A stretch of 10,181 nt of DNA from DATGZX01 sp035296965 (GTDB lineage: Bacteria; Planctomycetota; Planctomycetia; Gemmatales; Gemmataceae): NCBI GenBank assembly GCA_035296965.1, contig DATGZX010000338.1, forward strand, positions 1-10,181. Reading direction: 5' to 3'. The notes under the pieces were generated by a model that searched no databases, had not been told where the DNA came from, and saw only the letters and a list, made by a program, of their open reading frames with translations. The translations under genes were made by a program, and so were the position numbers. Shown one piece after another: positions 1-6,370 of the stretch (within the stretch, counting starts at the first letter, position 1; every line of letters starts with the position of its first letter).

Positions 1-1
1 T

Positions 2-127
2 GGGCAGCTGCGCGAGCTGTTGGCTGCGGTTGCAGTGTACGCGACCGGCGGCCGCAAGGCGCTGCAAGACTACGGCACGGCGACGAAAAGCGGCGTCGTG
101 GTGCGCCTTCTTGAACAACTCAGCTGA
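2..127 (+). CDS. 3' end of an unrecognised gene (partial)
   Basis: An open frame enters from the left edge and ends at TGA 125-127, giving 41 C-terminal residues that begin GQLRELLAAVAVYATGGRKA and end VVVRLLEQLS. The pattern of leucine, alanine and valine with spaced charged residues suggests a helical domain, and the frame stays open to the edge, so I read it as a real C-terminus. I do not recognise the family. The stop lies 10 bases before the ATG of the J-domain gene, so the two may be cotranscribed. No motif indicates function. Confidence 0.5.
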   Translation, partial: GQLRELLAAVAVYATGGRKALQDYGTATKSGVVVRLLEQLS

Positions 128-137
128 CGATCTTCCG

Positions 138-716
138 ATGCCAGTCTTCGTTGCCTTTGCAGCCTTCCTGCTCCTCGTCTTTGGCCACCGCCTCGGTCTA
201 CCCATCGCACCGTGGGTTGGGACGATAGGACCATTTGGAAGTACGCGAAAGTCCCCTGGACAGAAGTCCGGCGTACGCACGCAAGCCCTCGAAATGGTGC
301 TCGACCATGACAGCGGCGGCATCGACGGTCGGTGTCTCAAGGGTCGTTTTGCAGGGAGAGCCTTGTCCTCGTTGAGCCATCACCAGCTGCTACAGCTGCT
401 CGAGGAGCTCCGCGCCACGGACTCCCAAGGCTCGCTTTTGATGGAGGCCTATCTCGATCGGCGCTCGCAAGGTTGGCGCGACCAGCATTCAGGCGATGGC
501 GCGAGAGATGAGCCGAGGCAGCCTCGCGGCCCACGCGGCGGCATGAGTATTAACGAGGCCTATGATGTGCTCGGGCTCAAGGCAGGCGCGAAAAAAGACG
601 AGATTCGTGCTGCGCATCGGAAACTGATGATGAAGTTTCATCCCGATCAGGGCGGAACGACTTATTTCGCGGCCCGCATCAACGAAGCAAAAGAAGTTCT
701 TTTGGCGCGCAAATGA
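138..716 (+). CDS. Membrane-anchored J-domain (DnaJ-like) co-chaperone
   Basis: This 192-residue protein has one N-terminal hydrophobic segment (about residues 3-22), a middle region of the kind seen before the J domain in alphaproteobacterial DnaJ-family proteins (SPGQKSGVRT near 35-44, YLDRRSQGWRD near 105-115), and a C-terminal J domain from about residue 136 to the end. The J domain carries the HPD signature in KFHPDQGG at residues 168-170, the motif that stimulates Hsp70 (DnaK) ATPase in this family. A membrane-tethered DnaK co-chaperone is therefore likely; the client is unknown. I chose ATG 138 because it follows the upstream stop by 10 bases and begins the hydrophobic segment; an in-frame ATG at 30 would lie inside the upstream gene. 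From memory, relatives have a longer N-terminus with more than one hydrophobic stretch, so this one may be shortened. Confidence 0.8.
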   Translation: MPVFVAFAAFLLLVFGHRLGLPIAPWVGTIGPFGSTRKSPGQKSGVRTQALEMVLDHDSGGIDGRCLKGRFAGRALSSLSHHQLLQLLEELRATDSQGSLLMEAYLDRRSQGWRDQHSGDGARDEPRQPRGPRGGMSINEAYDVLGLKAGAKKDEIRAAHRKLMMKFHPDQGGTTYFAARINEAKEVLLARK

Positions 717-956
717 ACGCCGACCGCGCGTACGCAAGGTTGCCGCTCACGTTGGGGAGTTTCGCTTGCGACGCTTCGGCTTGCACTGGCGCTCGCGCGA
801 TCGCGATTTAGGCGACGGCTGCAAACACTCCTAGAAGGAGAGTTCGGAGAAGTCTTGTCTTGCCGACGCAGGGAACAGCCTCAGTAGCCCCGCGCTGCCA
901 TCCCGCTAGGACAAAGGTGGGCGTGGAGTTCGATCAAGGTTGAGCACATTCGTGGA
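717..956. other. Intergenic stretch without a supported gene
   Basis: This stretch separates the J-domain gene from the convergent GlsB-type gene. The only start-to-stop frame I see on plus is a 32-codon ORF from ATG 714, overlapping the J-domain stop, with no family resemblance. I see no clear terminator hairpin and no RNA gene. Confidence 0.4.
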
Positions 957-1210
957 TCAGGTCGAACGTCCGCTGATGGCGTGGTAAGCCCAGAGCACGA
1001 CGACCGCACCCACAATAGCGACGAACATGCTGTAGAGATTGAAGCCCGTGATGCCCGTTGCACCTAGAGCGGTAAATAGGAAGCCACCGAGGACCGCACC
1101 GACGATGCCGAGCACGATGTCGAGCAGAAAGCCCTGACCCGAACGATTGACGATCTTGCTGCCGATGAAGCCAGCGATCAGCCCAAGAGAACCCAACCCA
1201 GCACCGACAT
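957..1210 (-). pseudogene. GlsB/YeaQ/YmgE-type small membrane protein, frameshifted near its start
   Basis: The product is a small glycine-rich membrane protein of the GlsB/YeaQ/YmgE (transglycosylase-associated) family, marked by GLIAGFIGSKIVN, GQGFLLDIVLGIVGAVLGG and a final hydrophobic segment ending in WAYHAISGRST. The native start is almost certainly ATG 1210-1208: it follows a strong ribosome site, GGGAGGAG (1225-1218), by 7 bases and encodes MSVLGWVLLG, a typical N-terminus for the family. That frame hits TGA at 1180-1178 after ten codons, while GLIAGFIG continues in another frame. One missing base at about 1180-1184 (TTGGGC then TGATC, where TTGGGCCTGATC would keep frame) explains both halves. 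The long open frame starting at TTG 1241 would translate the ribosome site itself and is unlikely. The cause is a recent pseudogene, a sequencing error or, less likely, recoding. The role in the family is poorly defined and stress-linked. Confidence 0.75.
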
Positions 1211-1347
1211 TTCGTGACTCCTCCCGATTTGATGCGGTCAAACCTAATCTGCAGCCGTCGCTTCTGCCTCAGCCAATCAGCCGCGCCAGCTCCTGTTGCG
1301 ACGGCAGCCGCCCACCGCTCCAAAACCCACGAGGCTTGCGACGCTGA

Positions 1348-1665
1348 ATGCGGGCAGGACAGAGGCATGCCGACGTGACCTTTGTCTTATCCAATGGTGG
1401 GCACAATGCCGGGATCGTCAACCCACCGGGTCGTCCAAACCGGAAGCACCAGATCGCCACGCATGTCCAGAGCGAGAACTATATCGACTCCGACACCTGG
1501 CAGCAGAGCGCCATCCATCACGAAGGCTCCTGGTGGCCCTGCTGGCAGGACTGGCTGGTGAGGCACTCTTCCGCCGATCGTGTACCGGCGCCAGCTCTGG
1601 GCGTGCCGTCAAAGGGATACGCGCCGCTATGCGATGCGCCCGGCACATATGTACTGGGCTCCTGA
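1348..1665 (+). pseudogene. C-terminal remnant of a PHA synthase (PhaC-like) alpha/beta hydrolase
   Basis: The frame ending at TGA 1663-1665 resembles the last ~95 residues of PhaC-like poly-hydroxyalkanoate polymerase family proteins: VTFVLSNGGHNAGIVNPPG, then EGSWWPCWQDWL, then GYAPLCDAPGTYVLGS at the end. The His in GGHNAGIV corresponds to the catalytic His near the C-terminus of this fold. Everything before it, including the nucleophile Cys and catalytic Asp regions, is missing. Resemblance begins only at about 1370, and an in-frame stop (TGA 1345-1347) precedes the first ATG (1348). I therefore read it as a remnant of a gene of roughly 350-600 codons. It lies next to the frameshifted GlsB-type gene in an eroding stretch. 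An active short protein is very unlikely. Confidence 0.75.
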
Positions 1666-1702
1666 GCGGCGCAGCAACTTGAGGTGGCGGCTACGTCTCG
1701 GC

Positions 1703-2095
1703 TCAGGCCGACGTATCGCGACCGTGGACCTCGGCCGGTGCCGCAGTCGCCTCTACAGCTGTGAAGGGCTCGATAAGCGTGTACTGGTGCAGCGCACCCG
1801 CCGGCACCAACCATGAGTCCCCGGCTTTTAGATTCAGGGTCTGTCCTTCTAGATCGAGTCGTTCGCTGCCTGAGATGACATAGCCAACGGTTTCGTACTC
1901 CCTCGTTGTGGGAGCTTTGAGCTTACCCCCTGGTTCCTGCACCCAGAGTCGCATCGAGACGCGCTTGCCGGCAACGAGATATTGCTGGCCCATTTCTCCC
2001 CTGGGGAGGAACCGGCCTCGATCTTCCGTACGGTTTAAACCCAAGCAAGCTCTAGTCGATGCCGCCCGCAGACCAACCAAACTCATCCGCTGCAT
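1703..2095 (-). CDS. Small cupin-domain protein
   Basis: This 130-residue protein has a single cupin barrel at about residues 28-118. FLPRGEMGQQYLVAG leads into the first strands, REYETVGYVISG fills the first cupin motif and AGDSWLVPAGALHQYT the second, followed by FTAVEATAAPAEVHGRD. The second motif keeps Pro98, Gly100 and His103, but the first lacks the usual HxH and has Glu at positions 66 and 68, so metal binding is uncertain. Small cupins of this kind are often of unknown function, with roles in sugar or small-molecule binding suggested. No strong ribosome site precedes ATG 2095 or ATG 2086, and the first ~20 residues look unlike the rest, so the N-terminus may be wrong or replaced. It converges with the PhaC remnant. 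Function is not assigned. Confidence 0.7.
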   Translation of the reverse strand: MQRMSLVGLRAASTRACLGLNRTEDRGRFLPRGEMGQQYLVAGKRVSMRLWVQEPGGKLKAPTTREYETVGYVISGSERLDLEGQTLNLKAGDSWLVPAGALHQYTLIEPFTAVEATAAPAEVHGRDTSA

Positions 2096-2837
2096 TCCAA
2101 TGAGGCTGAGCCGACAATTGCCGGCGCGATTGCAATTTAGCTGACGCGATAAGGCCAGTCGGATTTTATCGCAAAACCTAGCCCGCTGTGTCCGACGGCT
2201 GCACGTGGGCTGCAGTCTCCTGCTTCACCTGCAGTTCACGGGATTCTGTCGGAGTACACGCCAGTCCAACCTCGTGTAATTTTCTCTGTCGTAGCAAGTC
2301 ATGGATTATCGCGCACTGGAGTGGATTCCGGAGCAATGGCGCGTACACTTGAGACGCGGCGATCTGTGCATTCAAGCGGGGGCAAGGACAAGCTCAGCAG
2401 CATCAGCAAGCAAGGCGATCGCTGTCTGCAGCCTGTTCACCGCCGGCGCTGCACCGATGGACGGCGCCCAGGCCGCGATGGTCAGTTTTGTGCCACAACC
2501 GGACATCCAGTCAGCTTGTTTGAACAAACCGCCAAGCTGCAACGCCGTGGTCCACGCCTTCGCGCTCGCGTTCCCACAAGCGCTTCTTTCGCTTCGGGTT
2601 GTTGCAATGAGGGTACCGTAGCGGAGGCTATTGCCGAAACGGTCGACATAATTCGGTTATTGTGCAACGCACAAAAATAAATTGGCGCCATTTTCATATA
2701 TAACCGTTCGCATAATATGCAGTATTTACCCCACGGCGGGCCTTGCCCCAGTCGTAGCTACGATTGAGCTTGGCGAACTGCATGAGCGAGTGAGCCCATA
2801 GTAGTTGTTCTGTCTCATCGCTTTGCGCGAGGGGGTA
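2096..2837. other. Gene-poor stretch upstream of the XRE gene
   Basis: Overlapping frames of 65-119 codons occur on both strands (for example plus 2301-2621 and 2321-2680, minus 2482-2697), but none shows a family motif, a good ribosome site or consistent composition, so I annotate no gene. About 2672-2725 is strikingly AT-rich against its surroundings (TTTTCATATATAACC, CATAATATGC) and is the likeliest promoter area for the downstream regulator. Confidence 0.4.
2660..2674. promoter_or_regulatory. Short palindrome, possible operator
   Basis: TTGTGC-AAC-GCACAA is a perfect 6-bp inverted repeat with a 3-base centre, followed by an A-rich run and an AT-rich patch. It lies about 165 bases before the XRE regulator start. 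Its size suits a dimeric HTH protein, but only one copy is visible and chance is quite possible. Confidence 0.2.
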
Positions 2838-3077
2838 ATGCTGACAACAGGCTCGCAGCTTAAGGCAGCACGTGCCCTGGCTGGCATGACGCAGACTGAA
2901 CTGGCCAACCTCGCCAGGCTAAATGTTAGCACCATTGCCGAAATGGAGGCGCGTGCGGGCGAGACGTTGCGCTCATCGCTCGAAACGGTGCGCGCCGTGC
3001 AAAAGGTGCTTGAGGCCGCCGGCGTGGAGTTTCTCAACGGGGAATCGCCGGGGGTTCGGCTGAGAACAAAGGGATGA
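2838..3077 (+). CDS. XRE-family helix-turn-helix regulator
   Basis: This 79-residue protein is almost entirely a Cro/C1-type DNA-binding domain: GSQLKAARALAGMTQTELAN (helices 1-2), then LARLNVSTIAEMEA (turn and recognition helix), then further helices, ending with GVEFLNGESPGVRLRTKG, a tail common in small rhizobial XRE proteins. I prefer ATG 2838 over ATG 2805 because a purine-rich ribosome site (GAGGGGG, about 2829-2835) sits just before it and the domain begins there. Its stop overlaps the start of the next gene in ATGA (3074-3077), implying translational coupling with the 74-residue protein. Such proteins usually repress their own operon. The target is unknown; a regulator of a toxin-antitoxin-like or island-maintenance pair is possible but not shown. 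Confidence 0.85.
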   Translation: MLTTGSQLKAARALAGMTQTELANLARLNVSTIAEMEARAGETLRSSLETVRAVQKVLEAAGVEFLNGESPGVRLRTKG

Positions 3078-3298
3078 GCCTAGATTCAGATTTCCACGTC
3101 GAGGTGGTGGACGATGGAATCGTCGTAAGCTTGCCCCGGTCGAGCTATTCAGTGACCTATTACAAGCCGGAAAAATCTCCGCGGCTACTCGCAAAGGGTA
3201 TTACTTACAAATACGATCCGCACGTCGCCATGACGATGTCTGAGTTCCTTGTAGCAGCTTGGCGAGCTGGCAACGAAAAGGCGCGCGAGCTTGGGTGA
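3074..3298 (+). CDS. Conserved-looking hypothetical protein coupled to the XRE regulator
   Basis: A 74-residue protein beginning MSLDSDFHVEVVDDGIVVSL and ending MSEFLVAAWRAGNEKARELG. Its first half is rich in alternating hydrophobic and charged residues suggesting short beta-strands (HVEVVDDGIVVSLP, YSVTYYKP); the second half looks helical. There is no signal peptide or membrane segment, so it is probably cytoplasmic. Its ATG overlaps the stop of the XRE gene by four bases and the ribosome site would be the AAAGGG just upstream, so the pair is probably one operon. From memory, similar short proteins are common in Bradyrhizobium genomes without assigned function. No catalytic motif is visible. 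A partner or effector for the XRE protein is only an inference from coupling. Confidence 0.7.
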   Translation: MSLDSDFHVEVVDDGIVVSLPRSSYSVTYYKPEKSPRLLAKGITYKYDPHVAMTMSEFLVAAWRAGNEKARELG

Positions 3299-3423
3299 AT
3301 CGTGTAGCGACGCCGCATGACCGATGTCGCCCGTCTGAGCCACTGCCGTCGGCGATAATGAGCTGGGTCAGATACAATTTGCATGGCCTAGAAACGGCCG
3401 GGAACTCAATGCATATTGCGATC

Positions 3424-3606
3424 ATGCCAGAGAAGCAGCCAAAGCGTCCGAATAATTATGCCAAAGCACTCGAAAGCTGGGAAAGCGAAGGCGGCGCTCC
3501 TGCGTCACACGATTACTCAACAAAGAGGAAACGTCCCCGCGAGCTGAACCAGATCACAAAGGCCCAGCCACCCACGGATCACAAGCAAAAACCGAGGAGG
3601 GCCTAG
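3424..3606 (+). CDS. Small basic hypothetical protein
   Basis: A 60-residue, very hydrophilic and basic protein beginning MPEKQPKRPNNYAKALESWE, with KRKRPRELNQITKAQ in the middle and a lysine/arginine-rich end. It has no hydrophobic core and is probably largely disordered. From memory, the KRPN...KRPRELNQ pattern resembles short proteins found repeatedly in Bradyrhizobium accessory regions, none with known function. The frame is open further upstream; ATG 3409, preceded by GGGA, would give 65 residues and is the alternative start. It lies between the XRE pair and the zinc-ribbon gene on the same strand, so cotranscription is possible. Nucleic-acid binding by charge is speculative. Confidence 0.5.
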   Translation: MPEKQPKRPNNYAKALESWESEGGAPASHDYSTKRKRPRELNQITKAQPPTDHKQKPRRA

Positions 3607-3630
3607 GACCAATGTCGCGCGGGAGGGGTT

Positions 3631-3861
3631 ATGCGCGTCAATGTAGAGATCAAGTGTCCTGAGTGTGGAAGCGAGCACGTCCGCCCGTGCACTCGCCTAG
3701 ATGAATATAGCCAGGAATGGATTGACACCTCTTGCGAAACCTGCGGACACAAACTCAGCTTTGACGAGATAGGCCGCCAGGTTGTCAATCAAATGCGCGC
3801 GCTTCTGGCCTTTGGGCCTTTAGGCATTCTCGCCGCCCCATTTTCGAACAGCTCTCGATAA
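3631..3861 (+). CDS. Small zinc-ribbon protein
   Basis: A 76-residue protein with two CxxC knuckles, Cys9-Cys12 (KCPECGSE) and Cys35-Cys38 (SCETCGHK), spaced like a zinc ribbon that would bind one Zn ion. The start ATG 3631 has a clear ribosome site (GGGAGGGG) a few bases upstream. The C-terminal half (IGRQVVNQMRALLAFGPLGILAAPF) is moderately hydrophobic and could be an amphipathic helix or a short membrane-associating segment. Small proteins like this often act in nucleic-acid binding or as components of larger complexes, but nothing here fixes a role. It is the last plus-strand gene of the 2838-3861 group. Confidence 0.7.
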   Translation: MRVNVEIKCPECGSEHVRPCTRLDEYSQEWIDTSCETCGHKLSFDEIGRQVVNQMRALLAFGPLGILAAPFSNSSR

Positions 3862-4054
3862 TTCGCTGCAGCTCTGCTTGAAACAGTGATAGCCGACCCG
3901 CCGGGCGACCTTCGAGATGGTGGGAGAAGGAAAATCGTCTCGCACAGGCTAGTCCGATGTCCCGCTCACGCGGCGCTGCGGTGCTGCTTTTTTTGGAGCG
4001 CCGCTCTCCGCCAGTTAAGGTGCGCCTGGCATCGAGCATCCCGACTTTCCAAGC
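3862..4054. other. Intergenic stretch with a hairpin containing a T-run
   Basis: No gene is supported here. GCGGCGCT (3970-3977) and AGCGCCGC (3997-4004) form a perfect 8-bp inverted repeat around a 19-base loop that includes a run of T. The T-run lies in the loop and not after the stem, so it is not a normal intrinsic terminator on plus. Confidence 0.35.
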
Positions 4055-4195
4055 CTACACTTGCTCCAGAAGGCCGACTTTTTCAACGACGATCCATGTC
4101 CTAGTGTGGCACAAGCTTCCGTCGTCGGCATAGACCCACAAAAAATCATGCCCATTCGTCAGACATTTTTGTTGGTCCGATGTCACCTCGGTCAT
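4055..4195 (-). CDS. Possible short ORF (46 residues), unrecognised
   Basis: On minus, ATG 4195-4193 opens a 46-codon frame ending in TAG (4057-4055). The translation begins MTEVTSDQQKCLTNGHDFLW and ends TRTWIVVEKVGLLEQV, with two Cys and two His (C-x3-GH and C-H spacing). Composition is protein-like, unlike the arginine/serine-rich shadows in this area, but the ribosome site is weak. It lies upstream of and on the opposite side from the methyltransferase stop, and could be a short gene or the tail of a decayed one. No family recognised. Confidence 0.35.
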   Translation of the reverse strand: MTEVTSDQQKCLTNGHDFLWVYADDGSLCHTRTWIVVEKVGLLEQV

Positions 4196-4262
4196 TGCTC
4201 GTAGACGCCGAATCTCTCAAGGCGACCATCCGAGAGGTCGCTGAAGCGCACCTTCTCCCTGC

Positions 4263-5291
4263 CTAAGTTGGCACGGCCTCAATTACGCAGATCGGGTTTT
4301 GGGTCGGGACGATGCGTCCGAGGCGTAACCCTGCCGACGCAAACAAGTCTCGGAATTCCTCTACCGTCCGCTCCTTGCCTCCCGGAGTCATTACCAGCAT
4401 CTCGATATCTAGCATCTTGGCTGGCGTTGGGGCTGGATCATCGGAAACCACTTTGTCGCAGACAAGCACCCGCCCATGGGCCGGAAGCTGATCCCGCATC
4501 AACCTCAGAACCTTCCGACAATGATCGTCGCTCCAATCGTGGATGATGTGTTTCATAATATACGCGTCACACCCTTCGGGCACGCGCTCGAAAAAGCTGC
4601 CTGACTCGATGCGAATTCGGCCCTCACAGCCCGCAAATTGGGTCGCTGGAACTGAGGTAAGGACTTCTGGGAGGTCGTACAGCACACCCTGCATCTGCGG
4701 GTATTGTCTCAAAATGGCGGCGAGCAACATGCCGTGGCCGCCGCCGACATCCGCCAATCTGCCGATTCCACTGAAATCGTAGGCCTCCAGGAGCGCCTGA
4801 GCCGCAATGGCGGAGGAGTTGGTCATTGCTTGATGGAACGTCTCTGCTTGATCGGGACGCTCGGCCAACAGTTCGAACGCGTGTTTGCCATACGCCTTGG
4901 TCACCCCGTCAGCGCCGGTACGGACGCACTCGGCGAAATGTTCATAAGCCCTTGTGGTCCACTCGTCGCCGAACAGCATTGCCATGTATCGCAGCGATTT
5001 GGCCTGATCGGTCTTCAAGAGTTCGCCAACTGGGGTCAGAGCGAATTGCCGTCCTGGCGTTTCCCTAAATACGCCGACACTCGCGAGCATCCGCATCACT
5101 CGATAAAGCGATGGGGCATGAGCGCCCACCTTCCCCGCCAACACATCAACAGAAATCGGCGTTGCACCCATCTGGTCCGCTACGCCGAGCCGGGCCATCG
5201 CAGCCAGCGAATAAGTGATTTGCTTGCCGAACAGAAGTTGCATCATCACGGCATCAGGAGACAGCGGGGCTGTTAGAGGGGTGTCGACCAT
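4263..5291 (-). CDS. SAM-dependent O-methyltransferase (plant COMT / hydroxyneurosporene O-methyltransferase type)
   Basis: This 342-residue protein has the two-part layout of the family. An N-terminal winged-helix dimerisation domain (about residues 10-100; MMQLLFGKQITYSLAAMARL, APSLYRVMRMLASVGVF) precedes a Rossmann-type methyltransferase domain. The SAM site is LADVGGGHGM at about 179-188, then YDLPEV at 205-210, then GSFFERVPEGCDAYIMKHI. HDW at about 251-253 supplies the catalytic His of this family, which deprotonates a hydroxyl group before methyl transfer from SAM. The substrate is probably a phenolic, quinone or other small hydroxylated compound; no biosynthetic cluster surrounds it to narrow this. 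I chose ATG 5291, where the family's N-terminus begins, preceded by GAGAGAG; ATG 5300 is a close alternative. Starting at 5396 would overlap the divergent gene at 5377. The length is normal and the gene appears intact. Confidence 0.88.
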   Translation of the reverse strand: MVDTPLTAPLSPDAVMMQLLFGKQITYSLAAMARLGVADQMGATPISVDVLAGKVGAHAPSLYRVMRMLASVGVFRETPGRQFALTPVGELLKTDQAKSLRYMAMLFGDEWTTRAYEHFAECVRTGADGVTKAYGKHAFELLAERPDQAETFHQAMTNSSAIAAQALLEAYDFSGIGRLADVGGGHGMLLAAILRQYPQMQGVLYDLPEVLTSVPATQFAGCEGRIRIESGSFFERVPEGCDAYIMKHIIHDWSDDHCRKVLRLMRDQLPAHGRVLVCDKVVSDDPAPTPAKMLDIEMLVMTPGGKERTVEEFRDLFASAGLRLGRIVPTQNPICVIEAVPT

Positions 5292-5376
5292 TGGTGTCAT
5301 CTCTCTCGGATCGCTCCTCGGCCAGCGGAGCCACATGGGTTTGCCGCAGAGTTCTTGAATTTGCTTCAGCATTGTT

Positions 5377-5577
5377 GTGGGCAACGATGGCGACATTTGC
5401 CCAAGGTGCGGTCGACCGACCGAAATCCGTCAGCATGCCGCCATCACTGAGAAGCTGTTGCGGCAACCGTCCTACTATTCACGTTGGTTCTACTGCATCA
5501 ATCCGAGCGGATCCTGCCGCCGCCCTCAGGCGGAAAATCCAAAGACGTTTCCTCGACGTTGGAATAGGCGTCGGTGA
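5377..5577 (+). CDS. Small cysteine-motif hypothetical protein
   Basis: A 66-residue frame from GTG 5377, beginning MGNDGDICPRCGRPTEIRQH and including LRQPSYYSRWFYC. Cys8-Cys11 form a CxxC knuckle, and Cys40 with Cys47 could complete a zinc site. From memory, the CPRCGRPTEIR...YYSRWFYC pattern matches a short protein seen in Bradyrhizobium, where the second Cys pair is closer (C-x4-C). Here GGATCC inserts two codons between Ser44 and Cys47, and the following sequence (RRPQAENPKTFPRRWNRRR) no longer looks like a folded tail. The end may therefore be altered. It is divergent from the methyltransferase, with no clear ribosome site. Function unknown. Confidence 0.5.
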   Translation: MGNDGDICPRCGRPTEIRQHAAITEKLLRQPSYYSRWFYCINPSGSCRRPQAENPKTFPRRWNRRR

Positions 5578-6085
5578 GGCTCTTGCCGTTTTGCTAGCCC
5601 TCACAGGACTCGGGACCTAGGCCTCTGACTTCTGCACGCCTTTCCAACCGGGTTAAGGCAGCGGCTCTACGATAGCGGGTAAATCCAGCATTCCACTCTA
5701 CCTGCCGCGCAACCCATCACTGGACCCAGTGTGACGTGCCGTTCCCAAGGCCCTTGAAAAGCGCCTTGCGATAGCCAGGATCCCTTCACCTCGGAAGAGT
5801 AAAAAGATCGAAAACAAGTGCGCGCAAAATGAGTCGGCTCAATGGCATCTTGGCTGCTCTGCTACGGTCGTTCTGCTGAGCGTTTTAGCATGAGCAAAGT
5901 TTTCGGTTCTGATTTGGTAGAGAATGACAGGCGGAATGACCTGGCAATTGTCGGCGCTGATGCTGCGCGGCTGATCTGGCGCGACGAACCAGAAGCGCGA
6001 AATATAGTCACCCGGTCATCACTACCCATGCAGGGTCGTAGCTCGACTGCTGGCACAAGGAAAAAACCGTGGTCATCACGGCGAC
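5578..6085. other. Long stretch without a supported gene
   Basis: Plus 5842-6213 and minus 5862-6056 are open, but they overlap each other and neither shows a motif or ribosome site. A plus frame from ATG 5890 (MSKVFGSDLVENDRRNDLAI) looks mildly protein-like until about 6030, after which the plausible sequence seems to move to the frame of the next entry. This suggests either an old frameshifted gene or chance. No RNA gene or terminator is apparent. Confidence 0.35.
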
Positions 6086-6370
6086 GTGGTCGCTACAAAC
6101 ACATTGGCGCTGGCTTCGCTGGCCATGACATCATGCGCCACAGCAAGGGCCAATGGTCCGCCTCATGCACGAACACGATTCAAGGCTATTCTCGATCTTC
6201 AAGCACGGGATGAAGGGCATCTACAAAGCATTGCAGCGAGCGCTATTGCTGCGAAGTCCAAGAACGCAGATCGGCAGCTCGGCTGCGATGACGAGGCTGC
6301 TTATTCTCAGGCTCGCAAAGACTACTCCGAATTTGAGGCTGATGAAGCCGATGTTCTCGCCAGTTTATGA
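6086..6370 (+). CDS. Hypothetical protein, weakly supported
   Basis: A 94-residue frame from GTG 6086. Its N-terminus (TNTLALASLAMTSCATARA) looks like a weak signal or lipoprotein peptide, though the Thr-Ser before the Cys is not a good lipobox and there is no basic N-region. The rest is acidic and probably helical (QARKDYSEFEADEADVLASL at the end). The frame is open back to 6008, so the true start is unsure and an upstream frameshifted part is possible. Its TGA (6368-6370) abuts the TAA (6367-6365) of the convergent M28 peptidase with no gap, which suits a real gene tail but could be chance. No family recognised. Confidence 0.35.
   Translation: MVATNTLALASLAMTSCATARANGPPHARTRFKAILDLQARDEGHLQSIAASAIAAKSKNADRQLGCDDEAAYSQARKDYSEFEADEADVLASL

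Noticed and set aside
30..137. N-terminal extension of the J-domain protein from ATG 30
   Set aside because: The extra 36 residues are Arg/Cys-rich and overlap the open frame that ends at 127; ATG 138 begins a hydrophobic segment as expected.
934..1368. Minus ORF of 144 codons across the GlsB-type gene
   Set aside because: It reads the GlsB gene out of frame; composition is Arg/Cys/Trp-rich and no family motif is present.
2301..2697. Overlapping plus and minus ORFs between the cupin and XRE genes
   Set aside because: Mutually overlapping, no ribosome sites or recognisable motifs, and inconsistent composition.
5842..6213. Plus ORF of 123 codons
   Set aside because: Only the middle part looks protein-like and the C-terminal half is Ser/Arg-rich; possibly part of an old frameshifted gene but not supportable.
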